Assembly: GCA_963580285.1 (NCBI GenBank)
Contig: OY757010.1
Span: forward strand, 69,097,659 to 69,161,658
DNA length: 64,000 nucleotides
Direction of reading: 5' to 3'
Source: Lucinisca nassula
Lineage: Eukaryota; Mollusca; Bivalvia; Lucinida; Lucinidae
The notes beneath the pieces were generated by a model. The model ran no database searches. It was given only the letters and a program-made list of their open reading frames with translations, and was not told the DNA's origin. The stretch's first letter is position 1. The number at the start of each line of letters is the position of its first letter. Below are positions 42,906 through 54,034 of this stretch, in pieces. The translations under genes and the position numbers were made by a program.

Positions 42906-43157
42906 ATACGAGCCGGAACACAGCATTTCCTACAATTATAATGTGCGCCCAGCGAAGAATCAGATCAGACTGCGTATCTACATAATCTGATCAGAGACAT
43001 GATCTGATCAGTGCCTTCTCTTGCTGCATGAAGCTTAGCTATCCTTAGAGCGCACAACGAAGACTCTGATCAGACTGTACGGATGCGCAGGCTGATCTAA
43101 GTCTTCGCTGGGCGCACATGTAAATTGTAGGAAATGCTGTTCCCCGGCTCATATTCA
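42906..43157. mobile_element. ~250-bp MITE with ~50-bp terminal inverted repeats
   Basis: Left arm from GAGCCGGAACACAGCATTTC through CCAGCGAAGA (to about 42957); right arm TCTTCGCTGGGCGCACATG through GCTGTTCCCCGGCTCATAT (about 43104-43157). Arms match with few differences. The interior repeats GATCAGACTG and CTGATCAG words. A SINE-3 sits exactly at the left border. Confidence 0.85.
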
Positions 43158-43301
43158 GCCTTTTGTTTTTACTCTTATGGAATAAATCATTAGGAAAACA
43201 TGCCTACACAATTCTGAGCCTATCTATCTATCTACCTATCTATCTTCTTATACTGAGTCGGTCATATTTGGCCATTACCTCAGTTGGGTGCGTAGCTAAA
43301 C

Positions 43302-43302
43302 A

Positions 43303-43328
<26 letters not shown>
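43302..43328 (+). repeat. poly(A) run
   Basis: 27 A. Preceded by a (TCTA)-like tract at about 43221-43245. Confidence 0.9.
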
Positions 43329-43333
<5 letters not shown>

Positions 43334-43404
43334 GTCACTGGATGAGTCCTTAAAACTATTTACAATCTGAATAAAAGAGGTATACTAAAACGCATACCTC
43401 TGAG

Positions 43405-45097
43405 TCTCAATCTTACACTGTACGGGCTTTGAACTCATCTGCAGTCTTAGCATTCACCACAGAAGAGGGAAGACTATTCCATAGTCCTAGGAAAAAAAGG
43501 AATTTTTCAGGGCATCACTGTAGGACTGGTACCTATGATACTGCGAGTTGTTTACTTTTGATGCCCTTGTTCGGGTTGAAACTGTCACAGGGGTCAAGTA
43601 TTTGTCTTTATTAACGGCCACTGTACCTGAGTGTATCTTATAGAAGAAGGTTAAAGAGGACTGCTCACGACGGGCTTCTAGGGATGGCCATTCTAGCTCG
43701 TTAAGCATGTCACCGACGCTACTTCTATTGCGCCATCGTCGGCAGGTCCATCGAGCAGCTGTCCTCTGCACCTTCTCCACCTGCTGAATCTGAGTTTTAA
43801 CATAGGGATGCCATATGGGTGATGCATATTCAAGCTAAGTGGGGAACCAATGTTTTATATATATGCAACCTCCTTTGTCTGCCTAGGTGCAAAAGCCAAG
43901 TTTCGTCTAAGAAATCCTAAAGTCCTAGTCGCTTTTGATGTTATTTCTGAAACGTGTTGACCCCAATCAAGATCATAAGTAATGGTGATACCAAGATATT
44001 TGGCGGATTGAACCTGCTCCGAGATTTGCTGGTGTAGTGTATAATTGAATGACATTTGGCCACATTGAACTTCATCTGCCAATCGGCCTCCCACTGTGCT
44101 AGTTGATTCAGGTCATCTTGTAGAATAAGACAGTCAGAAGAAGAATATATATTCCTATAAAGGACACAATCATCAGCAAACAAACGGACAGATGACCTGA
44201 TATTATCTGGGAGATCATTAATTAATACCAACCGCCCCCGCCCATAGGGGCTTGAAGAAATATATGGGCTGCATGATGCTTCCACGCAGAGCTGACTCTG
44301 GCCCGCACACTAGTACTGGTAAACCGCTTGGGGATCTAAGCCTGTCCAGGAACCGCGGTGCGAGGCGGACCGTCCATGCTAATAAACCCTATTGGTTTCA
44401 TTGGGCGACAGGGCTTGAGATGTCATTTCATCTCAATGTCGGGTAAAAGTCCCACAAAATTGGAAGCGACGTCTCCAAAATGACCTTTACAGTGTTGACG
44501 GGGACGTTAGACCTCAAATCAAACAAACAAACAAACAAATAATTAATACCAAGAAAAGGACCGGTCCAAGGACCGAACCTTGGGGGACACCAGATAAAAC
44601 AGGGACTGGATCAGACGCTTGGCCATCAAGTACAACTTGTTGTGAGCGCCCTGAAAGCCATGAGCTAATCCACCTATGTGTGGATCCTCTTATCCCATAG
44701 TAATCCAATTTATACGATAGCCTTCTGTGAGGTACCTTGTCAAAGGCCTAAGCGAAGTCCATGATAATCAAGTCAGTCTGTTTGTGGCCACGGTTTGTGG
44801 CCCCATCCAGATTGCTCACAATGTCATGGTAAAACTGAACTAACTGAGTTTCGCAAGACCTTTGACTTCGGAAACCATGCTGACAGCAAGAATGCTCTCA
44901 AAGGCTAGGTGCTTGTTGATGTTACTAACTATTATATGCTCCAGGGTTTTGCAACAGATGCATGTTAGCGACACTGGTCTATAATTTGCTGCGTCATATT
45001 TTTCTCCTTTTTTATAGACCGGGGTAACATTAGCTTGTCGCCAGTCATCTGGTACAGTGCCCTGGGCAAGTGATTCATTGAAGATAAAGGCCAGCAC
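43405..45097 (-). pseudogene. degraded jockey/CR1-like LINE reverse transcriptase, split by a SINE
   Basis: Pieces in order on the minus strand: 45097-44840 (VPDDWRQANVTPVYKKGEKY, AANYRPVSLT); a middle part with a frameshift near 44850 and a TAG replacing the Lys codon of AKAFD; 44708-44552 (GVPQGSVLGPVLFLVL); the SINE-1 insertion; 44220-43941 (LINDLPDNI, FADDCVLYR, WQMKFNVAKC); a frameshift into 44094-43855 (SAKYLGITITYDLDW); then 43780-43487 and a C-terminal WNSLPSSVV stretch to about 43405 in another frame. It cannot make a functional enzyme. The 5' part, including the endonuclease, is absent. Confidence 0.9.
44232..44539 (+). mobile_element. SINE-1 inserted in the LINE, 13-bp target duplication
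   Basis: Full-length SINE-1 with a (CAAA)n end. The target duplication TAATTAATACCAA is present at 44219-44231 and 44540-44552. Removing the SINE and one copy restores the reading frame between the GVPQGS and FADD parts of the reverse transcriptase. The SINE insertion therefore came after the LINE insertion. Confidence 0.95.
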
Positions 45098-45121
45098 AGG
45101 GGAAATTTCAGCCAGTACAAC

Positions 45122-45400
45122 ATACCATTGAACCCCACTTTTACATGTATAAAACTGGAGTTTACAGGGGTAACCCGTAATATTTATCTTATTTTTGCAC
45201 TAAAATAGATTGGTGGAACTCGTAAAAACCGCCTCGATGAGGCAGTTCTAGCGTCTACCCATAATTCATATTTTGAGCAGAAATTATGAAGAACAATATC
45301 TAATTTTTTCATCTTAAAACTTACGTTTATATTTTTTGGCAGTAAAATTGTGTAAGAACAAAATCTATATTTGGTCCAATATACTCCAGGCAAAGCAAGC
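45122..45400 (+). mobile_element. PAL-2 palindromic element
   Basis: CATTGAACCCCACTTTTACA, GGAGTTTACAGGGGTAA, AAAACCGCCTCGATGAGGCA with an imperfect inverted arm, TATTTTGAGCAGAAATTATG. It lies next to another full copy and just upstream of the degraded LINE. Confidence 0.75.
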
Positions 45401-45414
45401 GTAGCATCTCATCA

Positions 45415-45700
45415 CGAAAACACGCCTATATAATTTTTACCCCATTGAACCCCACTTTTATATAGTAAAATCTGGGGTTTATAGGGTTAAACAATATTTT
45501 CTTATTTCTGCTCTAAAATATAGATTGTAGGTACTCGTTAGAACCGCCTCGATGAGGCGGTTCTAACGAGTACCCACAATCTATATTTCGAGCAGAAATA
45601 AGAAACATATCATAATTTTTTCATCTGAAAATTTTGGTTTTTGCGGCGGTAAAAATTACAATGTATTTGAATAAGCGTAGCATCTCCTCTTTACTGTATC
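45415..45700 (+). mobile_element. PAL-2 palindromic element, best-preserved copy
   Basis: CACGAAAACACGCCTATATA, CATTGAACCCCACTTTTATA, then a near-perfect palindrome spanning about 45500-45605: GGTACTCGTTAGAACCGCC, CTCGATGAGG and the complementary GGCGGTTCTAACGAGTACC, framed by inverted TTATTTCTGCTC / GAGCAGAAATAA words. Confidence 0.85.
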
Positions 45701-45842
45701 TGAATATGTTAGACCTTAGATTACGATAACACGCCAAAACAAATACATTGTAAACTTTACCGCTGAAAAAAAACAACATACACACATACGAAAATTTAAG
45801 ATGAAAAATATACTGGAACGACAATCAGGTACAGTTGTGTAT

Positions 45843-45868
45843 AGTCTCGCAATCATGATTGCGAGACT
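45843..45868. repeat. perfect 26-bp palindrome
   Basis: AGTCTCGCAATCA followed by its exact complement TGATTGCGAGACT. Confidence 0.8.
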
Positions 45869-46055
45869 CTACACTGAAGCTCTTTGGTCTATTAGGACCA
45901 AAATTGCATTCCGGCATTTTGATTACTGGTATGAGGGTTCGGGATGGGGTTCGAACGCCTCTGAGCGATACAGTGCCTCACAATACCCTTGTTGTCAAAT
46001 ACGTGTTTTGTTTGAAACAAAGCTGATGTCCAGTAGGGTGTCCATTTCGATTTAA

Positions 46056-46430
46056 ATTGAAGTGTGAGACGTCAATAAATAGATAAAGACGAGTACAAGC
46101 TTTGCTACCAATTGACTTTTATTGCTTTAAAATTTTCAGGCGGAAAATTAAAATGTCTTTCTAGATTCAGGATATTGCTTTTATGGACAGATTGGTTATT
46201 GTCAAGAGCTAGTTAAGATAAGTTTTTGACAAATTTACTGGTATACAGGGGCGTCTGAGCAGCTTTATCATTTTTATAGGCGAGGTAATCGTCTTGCACG
46301 CGAGTAAAAGCTGCCGTTAAAGGATGCGGGTCAATACGATTGCTATCGGCCCAAAGTTGGCCCGCTTTTTTGTGCTAGAAACTACTTGGATCAAACATGG
46401 GTAACTGGTTTACCATGCCTAATTCGAAGT
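46056..46430. other. no recognisable feature
   Basis: No supported frame or repeat. Confidence 0.5.
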
Positions 46431-46435
46431 CGATC

Positions 46436-46788
46436 TTTATTTGTTTGATTTGAGATTTAACGTACCCGCACGGGCGTCTGACGTTACATCAATGCAATAA
46501 ATCGGCTGATCAGGAGGGCTAAACGCCCTATTTGTGCATATGGCGAGCTATGCTCGCTGACAGGCATTTTGGGTTTAAAGTATTGTTTGTGCTCTGATTG
46601 AAGCCTTGTCGCCCAATGGAACCAAAAAGGTTTATAAGCATGGACGGTCCGATTCACACCGCTTTGCCTAGGCAGGCTAAGATCCTCTAAGCGGTTTACT
46701 AGTACTCGTGTGTGGTCACTTTCAGCTCTGCGTGGAAGCATCATGCAGCCCAATCTATTTCTTCCAGCCCCGATGGTCGGGGGCCGTC
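46436..46788 (-). mobile_element. SINE-1 with a 130-bp replacement
   Basis: The 3' end (TTTGATTTGAGATTTAACGT) and the 5' two thirds (46597-46788) are separated by unrelated DNA with small hairpins (GGGCTAAACGCCC, GCGAGCTATGCTCGC). Confidence 0.75.
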
Positions 46789-46872
46789 GAGGTCGATCTA
46801 AAGTCCTTTGAGAATTCTTCCCATATCTCCAGATATCCATACATTTAGGATACTTTAGGGAGGTTTTTCTTG

Positions 46873-47030
46873 GTTGTTTGTTTTGGCCCAGTCACCACTC
46901 TTTAGGTCATTTTTGAGCCGGCCAGTTTACCTATCCACACGTTTCCTGGGCAGTCTTATACGTAAGCGGTTTATCAATACAGTACACATTCTTTCGCCAG
47001 AAACTGACAACTGTTCTTCTTGAAGCAAGT
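46873..47030 (-). mobile_element. SINE-2, 3' half only
   Basis: TGGCCCAGTCACCACTCTTT, GGTCATTTTTGAGCCGGCC, GTACACATTCTTTCGCC. Confidence 0.8.
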
Positions 47031-47065
47031 TTTTTTTTTGATTTATCTTGAATAGTTTTTGCTTT

Positions 47066-47367
47066 AGCCCCCGCCAATTGGGGCTTGAAGAAATAGATGG
47101 GCTGCATGATGCTTCCACGCAGAGCTGAAACCGACCGCGCACGAGTACTGGTAAACAGCTTAGAGGATCTAAGCCTGCCCAGGTAAAGTGGTGCGACCAC
47201 CACTAATGGACCGTCCATGCTAATAAACCTTATTTTTCATTTGGCGGCAGGGCTTGAGATGTCATTTCATCTCAATGTCGGGTAAAAGTCCCACAAAGTT
47301 GGAAGAAACGTCGCCAAAATGACCTTTAGTGTTGACGGGGACATTAAACCTCAAATCAAACAAATAT
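47066..47367 (+). mobile_element. SINE-1, full length
   Basis: CCCCCGCCAATTGGGGCTTG to TCAAATCAAACAAA. Inserted near the end of a minus-strand SINE-2. Confidence 0.88.
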
Positions 47368-47454
47368 AATTTAGTTCAATTCATTTAATTCCACAGGAAG
47401 GACGATGGGCGGGGGCAAATAAAATTCTGTATAGGTCCTATATTAAGACCACCT

Positions 47455-47513
47455 TTGAGAATGTTCAAAAGTGGTCTTTAAGACCACTTTTGAATATTCC
47501 GAAAGGTGGTCTC
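47455..47513. repeat. imperfect 59-bp palindrome
   Basis: AAGACCACCTTTGAGAATGT, TCAAAAGTGGTCTT and its complement side AAGACCACTTTTGA, ATTCCGAAAGGTGGTCT. AT-rich flanks. Unknown element. Confidence 0.7.
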
Positions 47514-47626
47514 TTATGGGGAGACACTGGCTGTAGAAAAGTCAAAGGAAGTATAACTGAAAGCCTCTCAATAAGCTTTTAAAAGCAGATTTAGTCTTAA
47601 TTTTAGGTGGTCTTAATTCCGGAATA

Positions 47627-47840
47627 AACGATTTAGAGGTTCTAAGCTTGCCCAGGAAGAGTGGTGCGAGTTGAATCGTCAATGCATATAAACCCTATTG
47701 GTTTCATTGGGTGACAGGGCTTGAGATGTCATTTCATCTCAATGTCGGGTAAAAGTCCCACAAAATTGGAAGCAATGCCTCCAAAATGACCTATACCGCG
47801 TTGAAGGGGACGTTAAACCTCAAATCAAACAAAACAAAAC
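47627..47840 (+). mobile_element. SINE-1, 5'-truncated
   Basis: From GATTTAGAGGTTCTAAGC to AAACAAAACAAAAC. Confidence 0.85.
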
Positions 47841-47844
47841 TGTA

Positions 47845-48400
47845 TAGGTAACTTTCGGTCGATTATAAAAATATATTGATTTCCCAAGATCATAAAGTTT
47901 ATCCGCACGACCTTTGAGAGTTAAACGTTCAAGCGTGACAAGACTATTCCATGTTTTGGAGGAAGCAGGTTTCTGTTTTCTTTTTTTCACAGGATTTTAA
48001 AAGTATAAATAAGTTGTTTTTGATAATGCCATTACGTAGAAGTCGTGGCCAAGTGGTTAATATGATGCAGTGCTCAGGAAAACTATATCGCCCAATATAA
48101 AATCCCAACTGGAGGCGATTTACCTAAAACGCGGACTAGTCCAAAATTAAAAGTGCAGTCACGTCTCGCTGCGTTTTGAAAGACTATAGCATAGGAACTA
48201 TAAGTATTAGGACATTGATATTTCAATCATGGATACAGGTATTAAATGATAGTCTATATGCAGCGTGACTGATCAATCTGTCGAGAGTAGAACTAGATAT
48301 GCGCATCGTGATCGATTCGGAAGGACTTTTATGGTGTAACTTTATGCTGAGCCGATTTCGTATGAGCATCTATAAGTTTGAAACAAATTTGTCGCGTTTG
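47845..48400. other. no clear feature; possible tRNA-like scrap
   Basis: GTCGTGGCCAAGTGGTTAAT near 48042 resembles a tRNA box A, but no box B follows. Confidence 0.3.
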
Positions 48401-48401
48401 A

Positions 48402-48560
48402 ATCATCACCATCATCATCATCATCATCATCACCAGCAGCAGCAATAGCAGCATATCATCATCAACATGGCAGCACCACCACTAACATCATCACTTTTAT
48501 CATCACCAACATCATCGTCATCATAATCATCATCATTGCCATCACCACCCTCGTCATCAT
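48402..48560 (+). repeat. (CAT)n-rich microsatellite, interrupted
   Basis: Mostly CATCAT/CACCAT triplets with short GCA runs. Confidence 0.9.
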
Positions 48561-48639
48561 CGCCACACCCATCACGTGCCAACGTCTCAAAAGCTTTAAG
48601 CTGATTTTACTTCTTTTTACCACCACTACCAATAGAACT

Positions 48640-48788
48640 AGAGCTGTCAGTGAAACTGACTAGGGAGGGCCCCGGCAGCGCTATCAGAAATTTGTGGACG
48701 GACAGACGGACAGACAGACAGACAGACAAACGGACGGACAGAGTGATTACTATAGGGCACCCACACTTTCAGTGCGGGGCCCTAATTA
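48640..48788 (+). mobile_element. small Helitron-like or hairpin-ended repeat
   Basis: AACTAGAGCTGTCAGTGAAA at the left, a (GACA/GACG)n core, and a strong 3' hairpin (GGGCACCCACACTTTCAGTG against its complement CACTGAAAGTG...) ending CCCTAATTA. Several molluscan repeats have this layout (recollection). Confidence 0.45.
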
Positions 48789-48914
48789 CGAACCTTTTTT
48801 CATTATCATCATCATCATTAAATGTTATATTCATTATTCTATACCTCATATTACATGATTACATGTACTGAGTGATTTATATAAACTTCAAACTTCGTTT
48901 AAAGACAGAATAAC

Positions 48915-48925
48915 ATCATCATCAT

Positions 48926-48987
<62 letters not shown>

Positions 48988-49004
48988 GCAGAAGCAGCAG
49001 CAGC
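48915..49004 (+). repeat. (CAT)n / (GCA)n compound microsatellite
   Basis: CATCAT followed by a run of AGC triplets with GAAGCA interruptions. Confidence 0.92.
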
Positions 49005-49037
49005 ATTTTAAGACAGCATAACCTATATTGTTTTTAT

Positions 49038-49338
49038 AAGCCCCCTCCCATTAGGGCTTGAAGAAATATATGGGCTGCATGATGCTTCTACGCAGAGCTG
49101 AATCTGGCCCGCACACTAGTACTGGTAAACCGCTTAGAGGATCTAAGCCTGTCCAGGAACCGCGGTGCGAGGCAGACCGTCCATGCTTATAAACCCTATT
49201 GGTTTCATTGGGCGACAGGGCTTGAGATGTCATTTCATCTCGATGTCGGGTAAAAGTCCCACAAAATTGGAAGCAACGTCTCCAAAATGACCTTTACAGT
49301 GTTGACGGGGACGTTAAACCTCATATCAAACAAAACAA
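49038..49338 (+). mobile_element. SINE-1 with 13-bp target duplication
   Basis: ATATTGTTTTTAT at 49025-49037 and 49339-49351. Confidence 0.93.
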
Positions 49339-49484
49339 ATATTGTTTTTATTCTCCACCTCCATCAACTTCAGAGCCACCGCCGTCATCATCACCACCAC
49401 TCTTCCTCGTGTGCGTCATCGTCTTAACGAGGGAGCCGTTTCAAAAACAGTTTTCTCCAGTATCAGTATGATGGGTCTACTCTT

Positions 49485-49970
49485 TAACTATTATCCTGCT
49501 GTTCCTTTGCAAACAGTGTTTGTTTGTTTGATTTGAGGTTTAACGTCCCCGTCAACACTGTAAAGGTCAGTTTGGAGACGTTGCTTCCAATTTTGTGGGA
49601 CTTTTACCCGACATTGAGATGAAATGACATCACAAGCCCTGTCGCCCAATGAAACCAATAGCGTTTATAAGCATGGACGGGCCGACTCGCACCGCATTGC
49701 CTGGGCAGGCTTAGATTCTCTTAGCGGTTTACCAGTACTCGTGTGCGGATCGGTTTCAGCTCTGCGTGGAGGCATCATACAGCCCATCTATTTCTTCAAG
49801 CCCCGATGGGCGGGGTTATTGCAAACAGTGTAGATTCAGATCAGATCAGGATCTACATTGTTAGTCATTCAGTTAGTGGATTTGAACGAACTTATTATAT
49901 CATGCAATCTGATTGGCTGATAGTCAGAAATGGGTGTGGCTGATTTAAATTTTCCGCAGGATAAGGGTTT
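49485..49970 (+). mobile_element. short repeat, TTAACCCTTATCCTG family, split by a SINE-1
   Basis: Begins AACTATTATCCTGCTGTTCC and resumes after the SINE with GTAGATTCAGATCAG, CAATCTGATTGGCTGATAGT and CCGCAGGATAAGGG. The SINE is bounded by a 13-bp duplication. Confidence 0.75.
49520..49818 (-). mobile_element. SINE-1 with 13-bp target duplication
   Basis: TTGCAAACAGTGT at 49507-49519 and 49819-49831; inserted inside a CTGATCAG-type repeat. Confidence 0.93.
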
Positions 49971-50199
49971 AGCAAGGTGCTCCGTTGGACTTGGCAGTAA
50001 ACAAATAAAGTGTCTCACTTGAAAATCAGATGCGTTCATTTTCGTCGATGTCGAATAAACTGTTCTTCTTATGCCCAAATGTTTTTTGTTTTGGATTTAC
50101 GGCCCTCACGCATATCTAGCCAGTCGTTAATCAGAGGTGGGCGAAAAATTAAGTACCTGTAGAAAAAAACACTTGTTCTTCCGCTGCAGAACTTGGCGT

Positions 50200-50285
50200 C
50201 TCACACGTATCCCGAGCCACAGCGGTGAGAGACCTAATGATTAAGAATCAGCGCTCTTATCCACTACTCCTAGGAGCCCCCAAAT
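50200..50285 (-). other. tRNA-like remnant
   Basis: On the minus strand: GTGGATAAGAGCGCTGATTC, TTAATCATTAGGTCTCTCA, GGCTCGGGATACG. Looks like a decayed tRNA or SINE head; no clear fold or body. Confidence 0.3.
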
Positions 50286-50486
50286 TGACCACTGTAATTC
50301 AGCCCTTTTATGAACACTAGGCATAACTGTTTTCACAAAAGAAAATATGAATAAAAGACAAAGAAAGGAAATGATTCATTTTTGTACAAATGTATTTAAA
50401 GCACACATTGTAAAACATATATAATAATATATACTCAGACCTACCTACATCAAATTTAGTGCAATGATTCTTTTCTTGAAAACCAA

Positions 50487-50510
50487 AAAAAAAAAAAAAA
50501 AAAAAAAAAA
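50487..50510 (+). repeat. poly(A) run with (CAA)n
   Basis: About 24 A, then CAACAACAAC. Confidence 0.9.
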
Positions 50511-50621
50511 CAACAACAACAACAAAAATACAAGCCGGTGGGTAAACGGGTAAACCCTCAAAAGCAAAAATTGGTTCTTGGTGCATTGTTGAACGTGAAA
50601 CGAGCCCCGCCGTGTCAAATC

Positions 50622-50902
50622 GCTCCCGCCCATCGGGGCTTGAAGAAATAGATCAGCTGCATGGTGCTTCCACGCAGAGCTGAAATTGACCACACAGGTG
50701 TACTTGTAAACCGCTTAGAAGAGGCAAAGTGGTGTGAGTCAGACTGAAAAATGTACATAAGCCTTTTGGTTTCATTGGGCAACAGGGCTTGAAATGTCAT
50801 TTCATCTCAGTCTCGGGTAAAAGTCCCACTAAAGTGGAAGCAACGTCTCCAAAATGACCTAAATAGTGTTGACGGGGACGTTAAACCTCAATCCAAACAA
50901 AC
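50622..50902 (+). mobile_element. SINE-1, slightly deleted
   Basis: CTCCCGCCCATCGGGGCTTG to CCTCAATCCAAACAAAC. Confidence 0.88.
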
Positions 50903-51490
50903 TCGCCAAGTCACTTCACAAGGATGAAACAAATTTTTGCTCTGGTGGGTCAGGTGTTTGTCCTTCTGTATACTTTCAGTTAACCATTTCATCCTTGAAT
51001 GACATTTTAGGTATCTATGCAAACAATATAGATCCAGATGAGATGGTCTTAAGGGGGCAGATTGTTCCGCCATTTTTCAAAGTGAAACAACTTTTAGGAC
51101 TTCCCGTTCGTTTTTCTATAAACTCTGTCCCTTTGAAAAAAAGAAGGGTCTACTCTTAAAGGAAAGAATATATAATGCCGACGCCGAGCATGCTATAAAC
51201 GGGCTAATCGAGCCTCGCCGAGTCACTTCACTAGGATGAAACAAATTTTTGCTCTGGTGGGTCAGGTGTTTGTCCTTCTGTATACCTTCAGTTAACCATT
51301 TCATCCTTGAATGACATTTTAGGTATCTATGCAAACAGTATAGATCCAGATGAGATGACTCTTGATGGCAATGGATACACCTGGCAGATTGTTCCGCCAT
51401 TTTTCAAAGGGAGACAACTTTTATGACTTCCTGTTCGCGTTTCTATAAACTCTGTCCCTTTGAAAAATGGGGTCTACTCTTAAAGGAAAG
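50903..51490 (+). repeat. direct repeat of ~260-275 bp, 312-bp period
   Basis: AGGATGAAACAAATTTTTGC at 50921 and 51233, followed by the same GTTAACCATTTCATCCTTGA and CTATGCAAACA blocks in each. The second copy ends next to a palindrome (GAATTTGCTCC / GGAGCAAATTC, 51490-51515). Confidence 0.85.
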
Positions 51491-51519
51491 AATTTGCTCC
51501 CCAGGAGCAAATTCTTTCC

Positions 51520-52114
51520 TTGAAGAGTTGACCCCTATTGACATGGGAGACAAAAAATACTTTTGCAGGAGTTGCCTCCCCTGAAGGTGTTCCTATTCCC
51601 CTTAAGAGCCTTTTCATGTGGATATACACTTGTTTACATCCTATAAATGAACTTAACTGAAGCCCCTATTGACAAGAATGGACGTGTCTAAATTTAAAGA
51701 TGGAAGAGCCCACTTCAGGAACTTAGGGGTGAAAGGGTTAAGGAACTGGGCCCAGTCGTTCTTTATATTTAAGACCATCTTAAACAAAGATGCGAACGTA
51801 CCAAGTTGTATTTTACTTTTGACGACATTTTAAACTGAAGCAGATGCGTTGACTGGGATGTATTGGTTTTAAACCCACCCATTCCCCAACCCCAACTAAA
51901 AAGTCGGAAAAAAGTCTAGCCTGATTGTGAAAGCGCTTCCATCTAAAATACCTACGATTTTGCAAAGGCAGCATAAAGCACTCGTTTCATGTATCAAAAC
52001 TCAACGTTTCTCTACATTATTAATGTAATTTAGCTTGGAGATCGTTACATAATCTCTGCGCTCTGAGGAAACTGTGTTCACAGCATATTGCAGCATTTTA
52101 CTTATAAATTTTGA
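51520..52114. other. no recognisable feature
   Basis: No frame or repeat I can support. Confidence 0.5.
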
Positions 52115-52270
52115 AAAAAAATGTGGGTACTCGTTAGAACCCCCTCAAGAGTCGGTTTTACTGAGTACCCATAACCTATGTGTTGGAGCAGAAATAAGAA
52201 AATTAATATAATGTGTTACAGCTGTGAATTCCAGTTTTCTCAATAAAAAGTGGGGTTTACAAAAGTGTCC
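52115..52270 (+). mobile_element. PAL-2 element, partial
   Basis: TGTGGGTACTCGTTAGAACC, a decayed centre, GAGTACCCATAACCTATGTG, GGAGCAGAAATAAGAAAATT and AAAAAGTGGGGTTTACA. Confidence 0.6.
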
Positions 52271-52419
52271 ATTACTCGGACTTGTTAACGTGATGATTAT
52301 TCAGATTTCTATAAATCTCAGGAAAAAATGGCATTTATTTCTTATTTATACATACAACTTTTATATCAAGTTCTTCCTGCTATTTTGAAGGATCCTATAC
52401 AGAGCAAAATAATTAAGAA

Positions 52420-52685
52420 AATGAATTTCATTTTTCTGCTGTTAAACAGTAATTATCTTCAAATATCATAGCCATTATATGGCTGATTAAAGCACTGGTC
52501 CTCCTGTATTTGGTCCTCAAAGTATACCCCTGGTCCTCTAGAGGACTTGGTCCTCAGTCCTCCAGTAAAAGTCCTCAAATTATACCTTCCCACTTTTTAT
52601 ATTCACATTCTTTGCCCTCATCACTGAGCGAAAATAATACTTACAGGGCAAATTTTAAAAGCTGAAAATCATTTATAAAAATTGT
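52420..52685 (+). mobile_element. PAL-3 remnant with internal replacement
   Basis: The left end (GAATTTCATTTTTCTGCTG) and the right part (TTTGCCCTCATCACTGAGCG, AGGGCAAATTTTAAAAGCTG) match PAL-3, but the hairpin is replaced by a TCCTC-rich stretch (about 52496-52585) with its own small palindrome GTCCTCTAGAGGAC. Confidence 0.6.
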
Positions 52686-52689
52686 CATA

Positions 52690-53690
52690 TGAGAGTCATA
52701 ACGTTGGACTGACATTGGTAAGACGTTTTTAAAACAATATCTTTCCTCTAGGCTTCTGTTAGCAAGTCGGCTGAGTGTTCTTTGCCACCACTATCTGACT
52801 ATAATGCTTCTTGCAGTATAAAACCCCATCCATCTGTGCGTATGTGTCTCTCCTGGAAGAGAAATAAAAACATAAAGCATTGACAACACTGGTTGGTCAA
52901 TCCTCTCTGTGTGTAGGCCTGAAAACAACGCTGAACCAGAATAAGAATCAAAGTATTTATAGCACTGGTGGGTCGACTGTCCGCTTGAAAGTGCTTCTGA
53001 AGTTGACACACCCACCAGGCCCACGGAGTATTTTGATGCAATCTGATTAAAATCCGATCTCGCTGCGGCTAGATCTGACATCGACCCGTAGGAGGTCACC
53101 TTCAGTGACCTTTGACTTTAACCAATCGGTGATCAGCTTCCAAAATTCTGGAAGTAAATTCGGATCGACTCGGTCGTTTTCCGTATATCGGTCTAAGCAA
53201 CGGTAAACAATAATAAATATGGCGGCGTGTCAAAATCTATATTTTGCATGATGCTTTTAATATAAGCGGTTTTGTCTGTCACTCAGATTTTTCTTGGCCA
53301 CAAATTAAAAACAACAACTGAATAATAATAATAAATTACGAATAACATCTGAGAGACGCAAGCTTATTGCAAAAGCATCTGGAATCGAAATTAAAATTCG
53401 GCCGAGGGTCAGCACTGGTCAACACGGCTATCGCTAATAGTTGATAACTCGGCACATTCCGAAGCTATTTCAACGTTGAAGAATGACTTGAAATAGATTC
53501 GGAATTTTAGGTTTAAGGTTGAAGAATCACTTAAAATGTCATTGAAGAGATTAGGCGAATCGATTTGAGCTCCAGATGGTTTATTTCCTATCCAAAACCT
53601 GACAACATTGTCAGAGAAGCACCTGCTGTCCGACTCCACCCCTGTGGAAGACCACTATCACAACAACAACAATCTTTCTTTCCTTTCTGG
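52690..53690. other. unassigned, includes a dispersed repeat
   Basis: 53025-53150 matches, inverted, 63600-63720 (TGTCAGATCTAG, GAAGGTGACC, CACCGATTGG words), so the minus-strand frame across it (53099-52791) is probably repeat-derived. A 76-codon minus frame at 53639-53409 has no recognisable domain. Confidence 0.4.
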
Positions 53691-53995
53691 GATCGGTCAC
53701 ATTTGACCATTACTCGCAGGTGTACATTACTTACACTCCAGGTTGCAGGGTTGAAAGCCTACACAGTAATCATGTCATTACAGTAGGGGTCTTTAACCTG
53801 TACATGACATGTCTCTTCCTGCACAGGGGGCCTCCAGTTAACGTCCCGATCCGAAGGACGGTGCACTTTTTGGCATTCATCCCTGCAAATGGAGCATGTT
53901 TGGACACCAAAATAATTACCGCCTCCGGGGATCGAACCGGGGCCCTGTAGCATCAGAGGCAACACCTAAACAAGTAGGCTTGCCAACAGGTCTTT
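53690..53995 (-). mobile_element. SINE-5 (tRNA-headed), near full length
   Basis: On the minus strand the head reads GGCAAGCCTACTTGTTTAGG, TGTTGCCTCTGATGC, then box B-like GGTTCGATCCCCGGAGG; the body ends with CAACCTGGAGTGTA and GGTCAAATGTGACCGATCC. Related copy at 61.06 kb. Confidence 0.75.
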
Positions 53996-54034
53996 ACAAT
54001 GACAGCAAACCAAAGGAAGCTTTAGATTAATTAT

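Noticed and set aside
52791..53099. 102-codon minus-strand frame as a gene
   Set aside because: It begins inside a sequence that recurs at 63.6 kb and has no recognisable domain.
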